This document shows, one piece after another, positions 19,308 through 27,511 of a stretch of 64,000 nucleotides of DNA. The DNA is taken from contig NZ_RCZP01000002.1 of assembly GCF_006438825.1 (NCBI RefSeq), positions 94,568 to 158,567 of the forward strand. Reading direction: 5' to 3'. The notes under the pieces were generated by a model, which saw only the letters and a program-made list of their open reading frames with translations, had not been told where the DNA came from and did not search any database. The stretch's first letter is position 1. Each line of letters starts with the position of its first letter. Source of the DNA: Muricoccus nepalensis. GTDB taxonomy: Bacteria; Pseudomonadota; Alphaproteobacteria; Acetobacterales; Acetobacteraceae. Position numbers and translations under genes: made by a program.

Positions 19308-20942
19308 CTAGCTCCCCGCCGGTGCCAGGGCGGAGAGGCTGGCCGCGACCGCCTCCGCCGCGCGAATGCCATCCACCCCCGCCGAGAGGATGCCGCCCGC
19401 GTAGCCCGCGCCCTCGCCGGCCGGGAAGAGGCCGGGGGTGTTCAGGCTCTGCCCGGTCTCGTCGCGCTTGATGCGCAGCGGCGAGGAGGTGCGCGTCTCC
19501 ACCCCCGTCATCACGGCGTCGGCCATGGCGAAACCCTTGATCTGACGGTCGAAGGCCGGCAGCGCCTCGCGGATGGCGGCCACCGCGAAGGCGGGGAGGC
19601 AGAGGGCGAGGTCGGTCGGCGTGACGCCCGGGCGGTAGGAGGGGACGACGCTGCCGAGCGCCGTGGAGGGCCGCCCGGCGAGGAAGTCCCCCACCCGCTG
19701 GGCGGGCGCGCGGTAGTCGCCTCCGCCGGCGATGAAGGCGCGCTCCTCCAGCTCCCGCTGGAGCGCGATGCCGGCGAGCGGGGAGCCCGGGTAGTCGCGC
19801 TCGGGCGTGATGCTGACCACGATGCCCGCGTTCGCGTTGCGCTCGTTGCGGGAATACTGGCTCATCCCGTTCGTGACCAGGCGCCCGGGCTCGGAGGCGG
19901 CGGCCACGACAGTGCCGCCCGGGCACATGCAGAAGGAGTAGACGGCGCGGCCCTCGGCCTCCGGCGTGCGGCAGTGGTGCACGAGCTTGTAGTCGGCGGC
20001 GCCGAGGATCGGATGGCCAGCCTGCGGGCCGAAGCGGCAGCGGTCGATGAGGCCCTGCGGGTGCTCGATGCGCACGCCGATCGAGAAGGGCTTCGCCTCC
20101 ATGTAGACGCCGCGGTCGTGCAGCATCTCGAAGGTGTCGCGCGCGGAGTGGCCGACGGCGAGGACGGCGTGGTCCGCCTCCAGGAAGGAGCCGTCGGAGA
20201 GGTGCAGGCCGCGCAGGCGCCGGCCGGCGTCGGTCTCGATGCCCTCCACCCGCGTGCCGAAGCGGTACTCGCCGCCCAGCGCCTCGATCGTCGCGCGCAT
20301 GTGCTCGACCATGGAGACGAGGCGGAAGGTGCCGATATGCGGCTTGGAGACGTAGAGGATCTCCTCCGGCGCGCCGGCGCGGACGAATTCCTCCAGCACC
20401 TTGCGGATGCGGTTCGCGCTGTCGCCGATGCCGCTCCAGAGCTTGCCGTCCGAGAAGGTGCCGGCGCCGCCCTCGCCGAACTGGACGTTCGATTCCGGCG
20501 TCAGCACCGAGCGGCGCCAGAGGCCCCAGGTGTCCTGCGTGCGCTGGCGCACCACCTGCCCGCGCTCGATCAGGATCGGGCGGAGGCCCATCTGCGCGAG
20601 GATGAGCATGGCGAAGAGGCCGCAGGGCCCGGCGCCGATCACCACGGGGCGATGGCGCGGCGGCACGGCGGGGGCGGGGGGCAGGCGGTAGCGCGTCTCG
20701 GGCGTGACGGAGACCTGGCGGTGACCCTCGAGCCGCGCCAGCACCGCCGCCTCGTCCCGCAACGCGACGTCGAGCGTGTAGATGAGCGCGATGGCCCCGC
20801 GGCGCCGGGCATCGTGGCCGCGGCGGAAGACGGTGATGTCCAGCACCTCCCCGGGCGGCACGCCCAGGCGCGCGGCGGCGGCGTCGCGCAGCGCGTCGTC
20901 CGCGTGGTCGAGGGGGAGCTTGATCTCGGTGAGGCGAAGCAT
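19308..20942 (-). CDS. FAD-dependent oxidoreductase (uncharacterised FAD/NAD(P) dehydrogenase family)
   Basis: 544 residues. The first 95 form a small alpha/beta N-terminal domain (LRDAAAARLGVPPGEVLDIT) typical of this family. A Rossmann FAD motif follows, VVIGAGPCGLFAMLILAQMG, with QFGEGGAGTFSDGKLW and a C-terminal GLFPAGEGAGYAGGILSAG. The layout matches the large uncharacterised COG2509-type dehydrogenases. No function is established; redox chemistry on an unknown substrate is likely. A TATATC -10-like element lies about 27 bases before the ATG at 20942. It is followed at once by the LLM flavoenzyme. Confidence 0.9.
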   Translation of the reverse strand: MLRLTEIKLPLDHADDALRDAAAARLGVPPGEVLDITVFRRGHDARRRGAIALIYTLDVALRDEAAVLARLEGHRQVSVTPETRYRLPPAPAVPPRHRPVVIGAGPCGLFAMLILAQMGLRPILIERGQVVRQRTQDTWGLWRRSVLTPESNVQFGEGGAGTFSDGKLWSGIGDSANRIRKVLEEFVRAGAPEEILYVSKPHIGTFRLVSMVEHMRATIEALGGEYRFGTRVEGIETDAGRRLRGLHLSDGSFLEADHAVLAVGHSARDTFEMLHDRGVYMEAKPFSIGVRIEHPQGLIDRCRFGPQAGHPILGAADYKLVHHCRTPEAEGRAVYSFCMCPGGTVVAAASEPGRLVTNGMSQYSRNERNANAGIVVSITPERDYPGSPLAGIALQRELEERAFIAGGGDYRAPAQRVGDFLAGRPSTALGSVVPSYRPGVTPTDLALCLPAFAVAAIREALPAFDRQIKGFAMADAVMTGVETRTSSPLRIKRDETGQSLNTPGLFPAGEGAGYAGGILSAGVDGIRAAEAVAASLSALAPAGS

Positions 20943-21013
20943 GGCGGCGGGGATATAGGGTGCTCGCCCGTGGAATGATACACGGCGGGGTGCCCCGCGC
21001 CCGCCGGCCTGCC

Positions 21014-21041
21014 TTGCCCCGGGCGCGGCCTTCCCTAGGAT
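21014..21041 (+). promoter_or_regulatory. Putative promoter of the exported lyase gene
   Basis: TTGCCC at 21014-21019 and TAGGAT at 21036-21041 are separated by 16 bases and lie 58 bases before the ATG at 21100. The spacing and sequence agree with the promoter-like pairs at nhaA and ndk. Confidence 0.45.
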
Positions 21042-21099
21042 GCCCGCCGGCCCCCGGGCGGTCCCTGCCGGCCCGGGCCGGGCCGCGGGGGAATGGGCC

Positions 21100-22641
21100 A
21101 TGCGCCGCTGGATCGTGCTTCTCGGAGTGGCCGCCCTCTGCTCCGCGGCGGACCCGCTGGCCGCCCAGGCGCCCGCCGCCCCGGGGCAGTCCCAGGCCCG
21201 GCCGGCGCCGCGGCGGGACGCCTTCTACTGGCTCGGCGAGATCAACAAGGCCAGCGCCGTCATCAATTCCGAGGAGGGGCTGCTGGACCCCGCGCTGGCG
21301 CCGCGGATCGCGGCGGGGCTGAACCGCGTGCTTCAGGCCGGCGATCGGCCCGGGGGGCCGCGCCCGAGCCTCGTCATCACCTTCGAGCCGCTGCTGATCG
21401 AGGCCGCGGGGGTGGAGGCCACGCTGCTGCACGCGGGGCGGTCGAGCCAGGACATGCTGGCCACCGTGCGCGCCGCCATCCTGCGCGACGAGCTGCTGCG
21501 CCTGTCGGAGGCGCTCGGCCGCACCACGGCGACGATGCTGCGCCTGGCGGAGGCCCAGGCGGCGACGGTCGTGCCGAACTACACCAACGGCGTGGCGGCC
21601 CAGCCCAACAGCTACGGCCACTACCTCCTCGGCCACGTCGCGGGGCTGGAGCGGGACGCGCAGCGGCTGCGGGAGGCCTTCGCGCGGCTCGACCTCTCGC
21701 CCATGGGCACCACCGTGCTGAACGGCACGAGCTGGCCGCTGAACCGGGACCGCATGGCGCGCTACCTCGGCTTCCCCGGCACGGTGGAGAACGCCTACGA
21801 CGCCGCGCAGATCGTGGCGGCCGAGATGCCCGCGGAGATCGGTGCGGTCGCGACCGGCATCGCGCTGCACGCCGGCGCCTTCGTCGAGGACGTCATGACG
21901 CAGTACGCTCAGCCACGGCCCTGGATCCTGCTGCGGGAGGGCGACGGCAACACCTACGTCTCCTCGGCCATGCCGCAGAAGCGCAACCCCGGCCTGCTGA
22001 ACGACACGCGCGCCCAGGCCTCGCGGGTCGTGACGCTGGGGATCGGGCGCGCGATCCAGGCGCACAACATCCCGCCGGGGATGAGCGACGCGAAGGGGGT
22101 GGCCGACAACGTCGCCGTCACCGCCGGCGCCGTCGCGCTGCTGGACGCCTGGGACCGGGTGCTGAAGGCCCTCGTCATCAGCCCCGAGCGCGCGCTGGAG
22201 GAGCTGAACAGCGACTGGACGGCCTCCCAGGAGATCGCGGACGTGCTGATGCGGAAATACCGCCTCCCCTTCCGCGCCGGGCACCACTTCGCCTCCGAGG
22301 TGGTGGACCACGCCAAGGCCCACGATATCCGCCCGACCGACTTTCCCTACGCGGAGGCGCGGCGGATCTACGGGGAGACGCTGCGCGAGATGGGCCTTTC
22401 CCCCGCGGAGCTGCCGATGGGCGAGGCGGAATTCCGCGAGACGCTGGACCCCGTGGCCATCGTCCGCAACCGCGCGACGGCCGGCGGCCCGCAGCCGGCG
22501 GAGATGGCGCGGATGCTGGCCGGCGCGGGCGAGCGCCTGGCCGAGGGCGCGCGCTGGACCGGGGAGCGGCGCGGCCGGATCGACGCCGCGCTGGGCGCGC
22601 TGGACGGGGATTTCGGCCGCCTCCTCGCCCGCGCGCCGTGA
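21100..22641 (+). CDS. Exported argininosuccinate-lyase-like protein (fumarase/ASL superfamily)
   Basis: 513 residues. The first 24 form a signal peptide (MRRWIVLLGVAALCSAADPL, then an AQA cleavage site). The rest aligns with the argininosuccinate lyase fold: LHAGRSSQDMLAT matches HTGRSRNDQ, LNGTSWPLNRDRMARYLGF matches GTAYPIDRE, and SSAMPQKRNPG is the superfamily signature with the catalytic Ser. Where true ASLs have YTH with a catalytic His, this protein has NYTNGVAAQP, so that His is an Asn. A cytosolic urea-cycle role is therefore unlikely; a periplasmic elimination reaction is more plausible. GGGGGAA lies upstream of the ATG. The gene has its own promoter-like element and no obvious operon partner. 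Confidence 0.85.
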   Translation: MRRWIVLLGVAALCSAADPLAAQAPAAPGQSQARPAPRRDAFYWLGEINKASAVINSEEGLLDPALAPRIAAGLNRVLQAGDRPGGPRPSLVITFEPLLIEAAGVEATLLHAGRSSQDMLATVRAAILRDELLRLSEALGRTTATMLRLAEAQAATVVPNYTNGVAAQPNSYGHYLLGHVAGLERDAQRLREAFARLDLSPMGTTVLNGTSWPLNRDRMARYLGFPGTVENAYDAAQIVAAEMPAEIGAVATGIALHAGAFVEDVMTQYAQPRPWILLREGDGNTYVSSAMPQKRNPGLLNDTRAQASRVVTLGIGRAIQAHNIPPGMSDAKGVADNVAVTAGAVALLDAWDRVLKALVISPERALEELNSDWTASQEIADVLMRKYRLPFRAGHHFASEVVDHAKAHDIRPTDFPYAEARRIYGETLREMGLSPAELPMGEAEFRETLDPVAIVRNRATAGGPQPAEMARMLAGAGERLAEGARWTGERRGRIDAALGALDGDFGRLLARAP

Positions 22642-22714
22642 CGTTGCGGGGCGACGCCCCCGCCACCCTTTCCCGCCCGCCGCGTTACGCCCGGGACTTC
22701 GGACGGAGACGGTG

Positions 22715-23722
22715 ATGAAGGCCATGGTGCTGCGGGCCCCCGGCGGGCTGGATCGGATCGAGCGCGCCGAGCGCCCCGACCCCGGACCGCCCGGTGCGGG
22801 CGAGATCCGGGTCGCGCTGCACGCCTCCTCCCTCAACTTCCACGACCTCGGCGTCGCCACGGGGCGGATGCCCTCGGCGGACGGCCGCGTGCTGATGGCC
22901 GACGGCGCCGGGGTGGTCGAAGCTGTGGGCGAGGGCGTGGCGGGGTTCGCGGTGGGCGATCACGTCGTCTCCTGCTTCTTCCCGGACTGGCAGGACGGCG
23001 GCCCGACCGTCGCCGACTTCTCCCGCACCCCCGGCGACGGCATTGACGGCTTCGCGCAGGAGGTGGTGACCCTTCCCGCCACCGCCTTCACCCGCGCGCC
23101 CTGCGGCTTCAGCCACCTGGAGGCCGCGACCCTCACCACGGCGGGGCTCACCGCCTGGCGCGCGCTGGTGGTGGATGGCGGGCTGAAGCCGGGCGACACG
23201 GTGCTGGCGCTGGGCACGGGGGGCGTCTCGATCTTCGCGCTGCAACTCGCGAAGAGGACGGGGGCGCGGGTGATCATCACCTCCTCCTCCGACGAGAAGC
23301 TCGAGCGCGCCCGCGCGCTCGGCGCCGACGAGACCGTGAACTACCGCGCCACCCCCGAATGGGGCGCCCGCGTGCGCGAGCTGACGGGCGGGCGCGGCGT
23401 GGACCACGTCGTGGAGGTCGGCGGGCCCGGCACGCTGCCGCAGTCCATCCAGGCCGTGCGGATCGGCGGGCACATCTCCCTCATCGGCGTGCTGACGGGG
23501 CGGGGCGGGGAGGTGCCGACGGCGCTGCTGATGGCCAAGCAGGCGCGGTTGCAGGGGCTGATCGTCGGCAGCCGGCGCCACCAGGAGGACTTCGTGCGCG
23601 CCCTCGACGGTGGCGGGCTGCGCCCGGTGATCGACCGCGCCTTCCCGCTGGAGGGGCTGGCGGAGGCCTTCCGCTACGAGGAGGGCGCCGGGCACTTCGG
23701 CAAGATCGGGGTGGAGTGGTAG
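22715..23722 (+). CDS. NAD(P)-dependent MDR alcohol dehydrogenase / quinone oxidoreductase-like
   Basis: 335 residues of the medium-chain dehydrogenase family. The GroES-like N-terminal half (IRVALHASSLNFHDLGVATG) lacks the Cys and His-Glu zinc ligands, so it belongs to the zinc-free quinone oxidoreductase-like group. The cofactor site is VLALGTGGVSIFALQLAKRTGARVI in two parts, with VDHVVEVGG and FGKIGVEW at the end. It reduces enones, quinones or similar compounds with NADPH. The ATG at 22715 is chosen over the adjacent GTG at 22712 because of GGAG seven bases upstream. It ends five bases before the convergent BaiN-like gene. Confidence 0.9.
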   Translation: MKAMVLRAPGGLDRIERAERPDPGPPGAGEIRVALHASSLNFHDLGVATGRMPSADGRVLMADGAGVVEAVGEGVAGFAVGDHVVSCFFPDWQDGGPTVADFSRTPGDGIDGFAQEVVTLPATAFTRAPCGFSHLEAATLTTAGLTAWRALVVDGGLKPGDTVLALGTGGVSIFALQLAKRTGARVIITSSSDEKLERARALGADETVNYRATPEWGARVRELTGGRGVDHVVEVGGPGTLPQSIQAVRIGGHISLIGVLTGRGGEVPTALLMAKQARLQGLIVGSRRHQEDFVRALDGGGLRPVIDRAFPLEGLAEAFRYEEGAGHFGKIGVEW

Positions 23723-23726
23723 GCCC

Positions 23727-24908
23727 TCAGACCGAGAGGCCCGCGCACCAGCCCGACGCCCAGGCCCACTGGAAGTTGTAGCCGCCGAGCCAGCCCGTGA
23801 CGTCCACGGCCTCGCCGACGACGTGCAGGCCGGGGACCTCCTTCGCGGCCATCGTGCGGGAGGAGAGCGCCGCGGTGTCGACGCCGCCGGCCATGACCTC
23901 CGCCTTCGCGTAGCCCTCGGTGCCGGCGGGCGTCAGCGCCATGGACTTCAGCATCGCCGCCACGGCGCCGAGCGCCTTGTTGCCGAGCTCCCCCACCGGG
24001 CGCGTGTGCTCGGCCAGGCGCACCGTGCTGAGCGCCGCCGCCAGGCGCTGCGGCAGCTTCTCCGCGAGCACGGTGTGCAGCGCGGCGCGTGGCCGCTCGT
24101 CGCGCCGGGCGCGGAGCCAGGCGAGCGCGTCCACGTCCGGCAGCAGGTCCACCGTCACCGCGCCGCCCGGCCGCCAGGGGGTGGAGACCTGGAGGATGGC
24201 GGGGCCGGAGAGGCCGCGATGGGTGAAGAGCATCGCCTCCCGGAAGGTCGATCCCCCCGCCCGCGCCTCTACCGGCAGGGAGACGCCGGAGATGGGGCGC
24301 ATGAGCGCCAGCGCCTCCTCGCCGAAGGTCAGGGGCACGAGGCCGGGGCGTGGCTCCACGACCGGCAGGCCGAAGCGGCGCGCGATGTCGAGGGAGAGGC
24401 CCGTGGCCCCCATCTTCGGGATGGAGAGCCCGCCGGTGGCCAGCACGAGCGCGGGCGCGGTGAAGGCGCCGCGGTCGGTCTCCACGCGGAAGTCGTCGGC
24501 GCGCGAGACGTCGACGACGCGGTGGCGCAGGCGAAGGTCCACCCCCGCCGCCTCGCATTCCGCGAGCAGCATATCCACGATCGCGCGCGCCGAGCCGTCG
24601 CAGAAGAGCTGGCCGAGCGTCTTCTCGTGGTAGGCGATGTGGTGCTTCTCGACGAGGGCGATGAAGTCGCCGGCCGTGTAGCGGCTGAGGGCGGAGCGCG
24701 CGAATTGCGGGTTGGCGGAGAAGAAGCGCGCGGGCTCCGTGCCCGTGTTCGTGAAGTTGCAGCGCCCGCCGCCGGAGATGAGGATCTTCGCGCCCGGCGC
24801 GTCCGCGTGGTCGAGCAGCAGCACGCGCCGGCCGCGCTGCCCCGCCGCCATGGCGCACATCAGCCCGGCCGCGCCGGCGCCGAGCACGATCGCGTCGAAG
24901 TGGCTCAT
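23727..24908 (-). CDS. BaiN/HI0933-like NAD(P)/FAD-dependent oxidoreductase
   Basis: 393 residues. The FAD-binding loop is IVLGAGAAGLMCAMAAGQRG, followed by KILISGGGRCNFTNT, the invariant family signature, and GGLSIPKMGATG. It ends with GEAVDVTGWLGGYNFQWAWA, also diagnostic. These flavoproteins are widespread, and BaiN, involved in bile-acid dehydroxylation, is the named member; the general bacterial substrate is unknown. The start codon overlaps the stop codon of the upstream aldehyde dehydrogenase (ATGA, 24905-24908), so translation is probably coupled. Confidence 0.93.
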   Translation of the reverse strand: MSHFDAIVLGAGAAGLMCAMAAGQRGRRVLLLDHADAPGAKILISGGGRCNFTNTGTEPARFFSANPQFARSALSRYTAGDFIALVEKHHIAYHEKTLGQLFCDGSARAIVDMLLAECEAAGVDLRLRHRVVDVSRADDFRVETDRGAFTAPALVLATGGLSIPKMGATGLSLDIARRFGLPVVEPRPGLVPLTFGEEALALMRPISGVSLPVEARAGGSTFREAMLFTHRGLSGPAILQVSTPWRPGGAVTVDLLPDVDALAWLRARRDERPRAALHTVLAEKLPQRLAAALSTVRLAEHTRPVGELGNKALGAVAAMLKSMALTPAGTEGYAKAEVMAGGVDTAALSSRTMAAKEVPGLHVVGEAVDVTGWLGGYNFQWAWASGWCAGLSV

Positions 24909-26260
24909 CCCATCAGCCGCCGGATGATCGAGAGCGGGGTCTTGTAGGGCGGGTAGCGCATGGGCGGATCGATGCCCGCGGGCTGGCGGAACAGGGCGCG
25001 CGCGTTGGAGAAGGCCTCGAAGCCCGACCGCCCGTGGTAGCGCCCCTGGCCGCTCGGCCCCACGCCGCCGAAGGGAAGGTCGGGCACGGTGCAGTGGACG
25101 ATCGCCTCGTTCACGCAGAACCCGCCGGACGGCAGGGCCGCCGCCACGGCCTCGGCGAAACCCGCGTCCCGCGTATGGACGTAGAGGGCGAGCGGCCGCG
25201 GCTGGCGGGACAGGCCCGCGAGCATCGCCCCCCGGTCGCGCCAGGTGGCGATCGGCAAGATGGGGCCGAAGATCTCCTCCCCCAGCAGCGCGGGATCGGG
25301 GTCGAGGAGGACGGCCGGCTGCAGGCGCAGCGCCGCCTCGTCCACGCCGCCGCCGATGACGGCGCGGCCGAGCGGCAGCAGGCGGCGGAGGCGGTCGAGG
25401 TGGCGGGCGTTGACCACCCGCTGCATCCCGCGCCCGTCCTCGCCGTAGAAGCGCGCCAGCGTGGCCCGCAGCGCCTCCACCAGCGGCGCCGCCACGTCCT
25501 CCCGCACGAGGAGGTGGTTGGGGGCGAGGCAGGTCTGGCCGGCGTTGAGGAACTTCGACCAGGCGATGCGCCGCGCGGTCAGCGCGAGGTCGGTGCCGCC
25601 GTCCACCACGCAGGGGTTGGCGCCGCCGAGCTCCAGCGTCGTCGTCGCGAGGTTGCGGGCCGCGGCCTCGGCCACCTTGCGGCCGGTCTCGGTGCCGCCG
25701 GTGAAGAAGACGTGGTCGAAGGGAAGCGCGGTCAGCGCCGCCGCCACCTCCGGGCCGCCCTCCGCCACCTGCACGTGGCCGGGGGCGAAGCAGCGGGCCG
25801 CGAGGCGCGCGATGGCCGCCGCCGTGGCGGGCGCGGCCTCGGAGGGCTTGAGCACCACGGCGTTGCCGGCGGCGACCGCGCTGACCAGCGGCACGAGGAG
25901 GAGCTGCACGGGGTAGTTCCAGGGGCCGAGGATCAGCACGGCGCCCTTGGGCTCCATCCGCAGCGCGGCGCGGCCGGGCAGGTGGAACCAGCGCCCGCCC
26001 ACCCGCCGCTCCGCGGCCCAGCGGGGCAGGCGCTTGAGGGCGAGGGCGATCTCCTGCCGCACGAGCATGATCTCGGAGGTCCAGGCCTCGAAGGCGGACT
26101 TGCCGAGGTCGGCCGCAAGCGCGTCGAGCAGCTCCGGCTCCATCGCCTCCAGCCCGTTGCGGAGCGCCTCGAGCGCGGCGCGGCGGGCGGGGAGGGGAAG
26201 GGCGGCGCCGCCCGCGGCGAAGGCGCGGGCCGCGTCGAGCAGGGCGGGGGCGTCGAGCAT
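24905..26260 (-). CDS. Aldehyde dehydrogenase (class 3 / coniferyl aldehyde type)
   Basis: 451 residues, shorter than class 1 and 2 enzymes and in the range of class 3. Key segments are LGPWNYPVQLLLVPL, FFTGGTETGRKVAEAAA, the catalytic Glu in LELGGANPCVV, and NAGQTCLAPNHLL with the nucleophilic Cys. EEIFGPILPI and SGQGRYHGRSGFEAFS close the domain. It oxidises aldehydes, often fatty or aromatic, to acids. Class 3 members can be membrane linked, but no C-terminal anchor is obvious here. Its stop overlaps the BaiN-like gene start, so it is the first gene of a two-gene unit. Confidence 0.93.
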   Translation of the reverse strand: MLDAPALLDAARAFAAGGAALPLPARRAALEALRNGLEAMEPELLDALAADLGKSAFEAWTSEIMLVRQEIALALKRLPRWAAERRVGGRWFHLPGRAALRMEPKGAVLILGPWNYPVQLLLVPLVSAVAAGNAVVLKPSEAAPATAAAIARLAARCFAPGHVQVAEGGPEVAAALTALPFDHVFFTGGTETGRKVAEAAARNLATTTLELGGANPCVVDGGTDLALTARRIAWSKFLNAGQTCLAPNHLLVREDVAAPLVEALRATLARFYGEDGRGMQRVVNARHLDRLRRLLPLGRAVIGGGVDEAALRLQPAVLLDPDPALLGEEIFGPILPIATWRDRGAMLAGLSRQPRPLALYVHTRDAGFAEAVAAALPSGGFCVNEAIVHCTVPDLPFGGVGPSGQGRYHGRSGFEAFSNARALFRQPAGIDPPMRYPPYKTPLSIIRRLMG

Positions 26261-26360
26261 GCGCCCGTCTAGCAGCCTTCGTCCCCGCTGGCATCCGGCC
26301 GCCCTGGTGGCGCGCCCCGTGTCGCCGGTGCGCTCTGCGTCGTCGGCGCGCGCGGCGTCG

Positions 26361-27314
26361 CTAGCGCGCGCGCGTCGCCTGGCCGAGGAGGGGAAGGTCC
26401 GCGGCCTCGGCGGCGGGGGAGGCCATGATGAGGCGGTTGACGTAGGGGTCCAGGCCCGCGGGCAGGGGGGCCGCGACGGGCGCGTAGCGGAAGGCGAAGA
26501 TCGGCAGGATCGAGTACTGGACCTGCAGGATGAGGCGCGGCGCCCCGGCCGGGGGCAGGCCCATGTGGATGCCGTGGGTGTCGGCGACGAAGGTCGTGCC
26601 GGCCGGCCCGGTGACGGTGCGGATGCTCCGCGGCCCGTATTCCCGCTCCAACGCGGCCCGCTGGTAGGGCCGCGCGCGCAGCTGGGCGGCCGTGTTGTGG
26701 GAGCCGCGCACGTAGACATGCGGCCCGTCCTCGGCCCCGACGTCGGTCAGGTAGACGAAGAGCTTGAGGAAGCGCCAGTCGTCGGGGTCGCGGTGGAAGA
26801 GCTGCGTCGCCTCGGGCCGGGCGGCCGCCGGCAGGGACCAGCGCACGCCGAGGCTGGAGATGGTGGGCTTGCAGCCGAGGTAGCCGGCGACGAGGCGGAG
26901 GAGGCCGGGCGCGTTGATCGCCTCCATCAGCCCGGGGCAGGCGACGACGGTGGAGAGGGGATAGGAGGCCATGGAGGTGCCCGGCTCTACCTCCTCCAGG
27001 CGCATCAGCCGGCGGCCGGGGCCGACGACCCGCTGGGCGCGGAAATAGGCGAGCATCTCGCCCGGATCGGCCGGGGGCGGCGGGCCGTCGAGCATCGCCA
27101 GCCCGTCCTGCCGCAGCCCGGCGAGGGCGGGGTGGGGCGGCTCGCCCGCGGGGAGGGCGGTCCCGGCGCCCTGCCGCAGGCGGATCGCCGCCGCCAGGCA
27201 GCGCGAGACGGAGCCCCGCAGCCGGCGGCCGGTGACCAGGCGCTGCGCGTAGTAGGCGGCCGCGCGCCCGGGCTCGAAGCCGCGTCCCGGTCGAAGCCGT
27301 GCATAGTCGATCAT
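26361..27314 (-). CDS. Phytanoyl-CoA dioxygenase (PhyH) family protein
   Basis: 317 residues. The iron-binding facial triad is visible as FHRDPDD (His174, Asp176) and a distal His in ADTHGIHMG. The Arg just after (GAPRLILQVQY) is in the position that binds 2-oxoglutarate. VYLTDVGAEDGPHVYVRGSH is the usual core strand pair. Members hydroxylate lipids, amino acids or natural products with iron, oxygen and 2-oxoglutarate. The ATG at 27314 has only a weak ribosome-binding site. A perfect CtrA-type site lies about 160 bases upstream. The 100-base gap to the aldehyde dehydrogenase is low-complexity GC repeat with no recognisable signal. Confidence 0.85.
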   Translation of the reverse strand: MIDYARLRPGRGFEPGRAAAYYAQRLVTGRRLRGSVSRCLAAAIRLRQGAGTALPAGEPPHPALAGLRQDGLAMLDGPPPPADPGEMLAYFRAQRVVGPGRRLMRLEEVEPGTSMASYPLSTVVACPGLMEAINAPGLLRLVAGYLGCKPTISSLGVRWSLPAAARPEATQLFHRDPDDWRFLKLFVYLTDVGAEDGPHVYVRGSHNTAAQLRARPYQRAALEREYGPRSIRTVTGPAGTTFVADTHGIHMGLPPAGAPRLILQVQYSILPIFAFRYAPVAAPLPAGLDPYVNRLIMASPAAEAADLPLLGQATRAR

Positions 27315-27475
27315 GCGTGCCAAGCCCCAGCAAGGCGAAGGGTCCCGGCGCCGGGCGGCGGCCGGTTCGTTCCTTCTTGAGATCGTTATAGACCCGGCGT
27401 CCAGGTGGCGTGGCGGCCTCGTGGGGCGCAGCGGCGGCGCTCTCAAAATCGTGCGCGGCGTAATGAAACGAAAGG

Positions 27476-27490
27476 TTAACAGAAGGTTAA
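27476..27490. promoter_or_regulatory. Perfect CtrA-type binding site upstream of the PhyH gene
   Basis: TTAA-N7-TTAA occurs exactly (27476-27479 and 27487-27490), as GTTAACAGAAGGTTAAC, matching the consensus of the alphaproteobacterial cell-cycle regulator CtrA. It lies in the only AT-rich part of the 196-base gap between the LysR gene and the PhyH gene. It is upstream of the PhyH gene and just past the end of the LysR gene, so it would act on the PhyH gene. A TATAAC -10-like element follows on the minus strand at 27385-27390. CtrA itself is not in the window. Confidence 0.6.
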
Positions 27491-27511
27491 CGGGACATGA
27501 AGGGCGGGCCG

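Noticed and set aside
18289-22860. A single 1523-codon minus-strand frame
   Set aside because: It reads through from antisense of the lyase gene into the LLM flavoenzyme. Only the last 338 codons look like a protein; the FAD oxidoreductase in between uses another frame.
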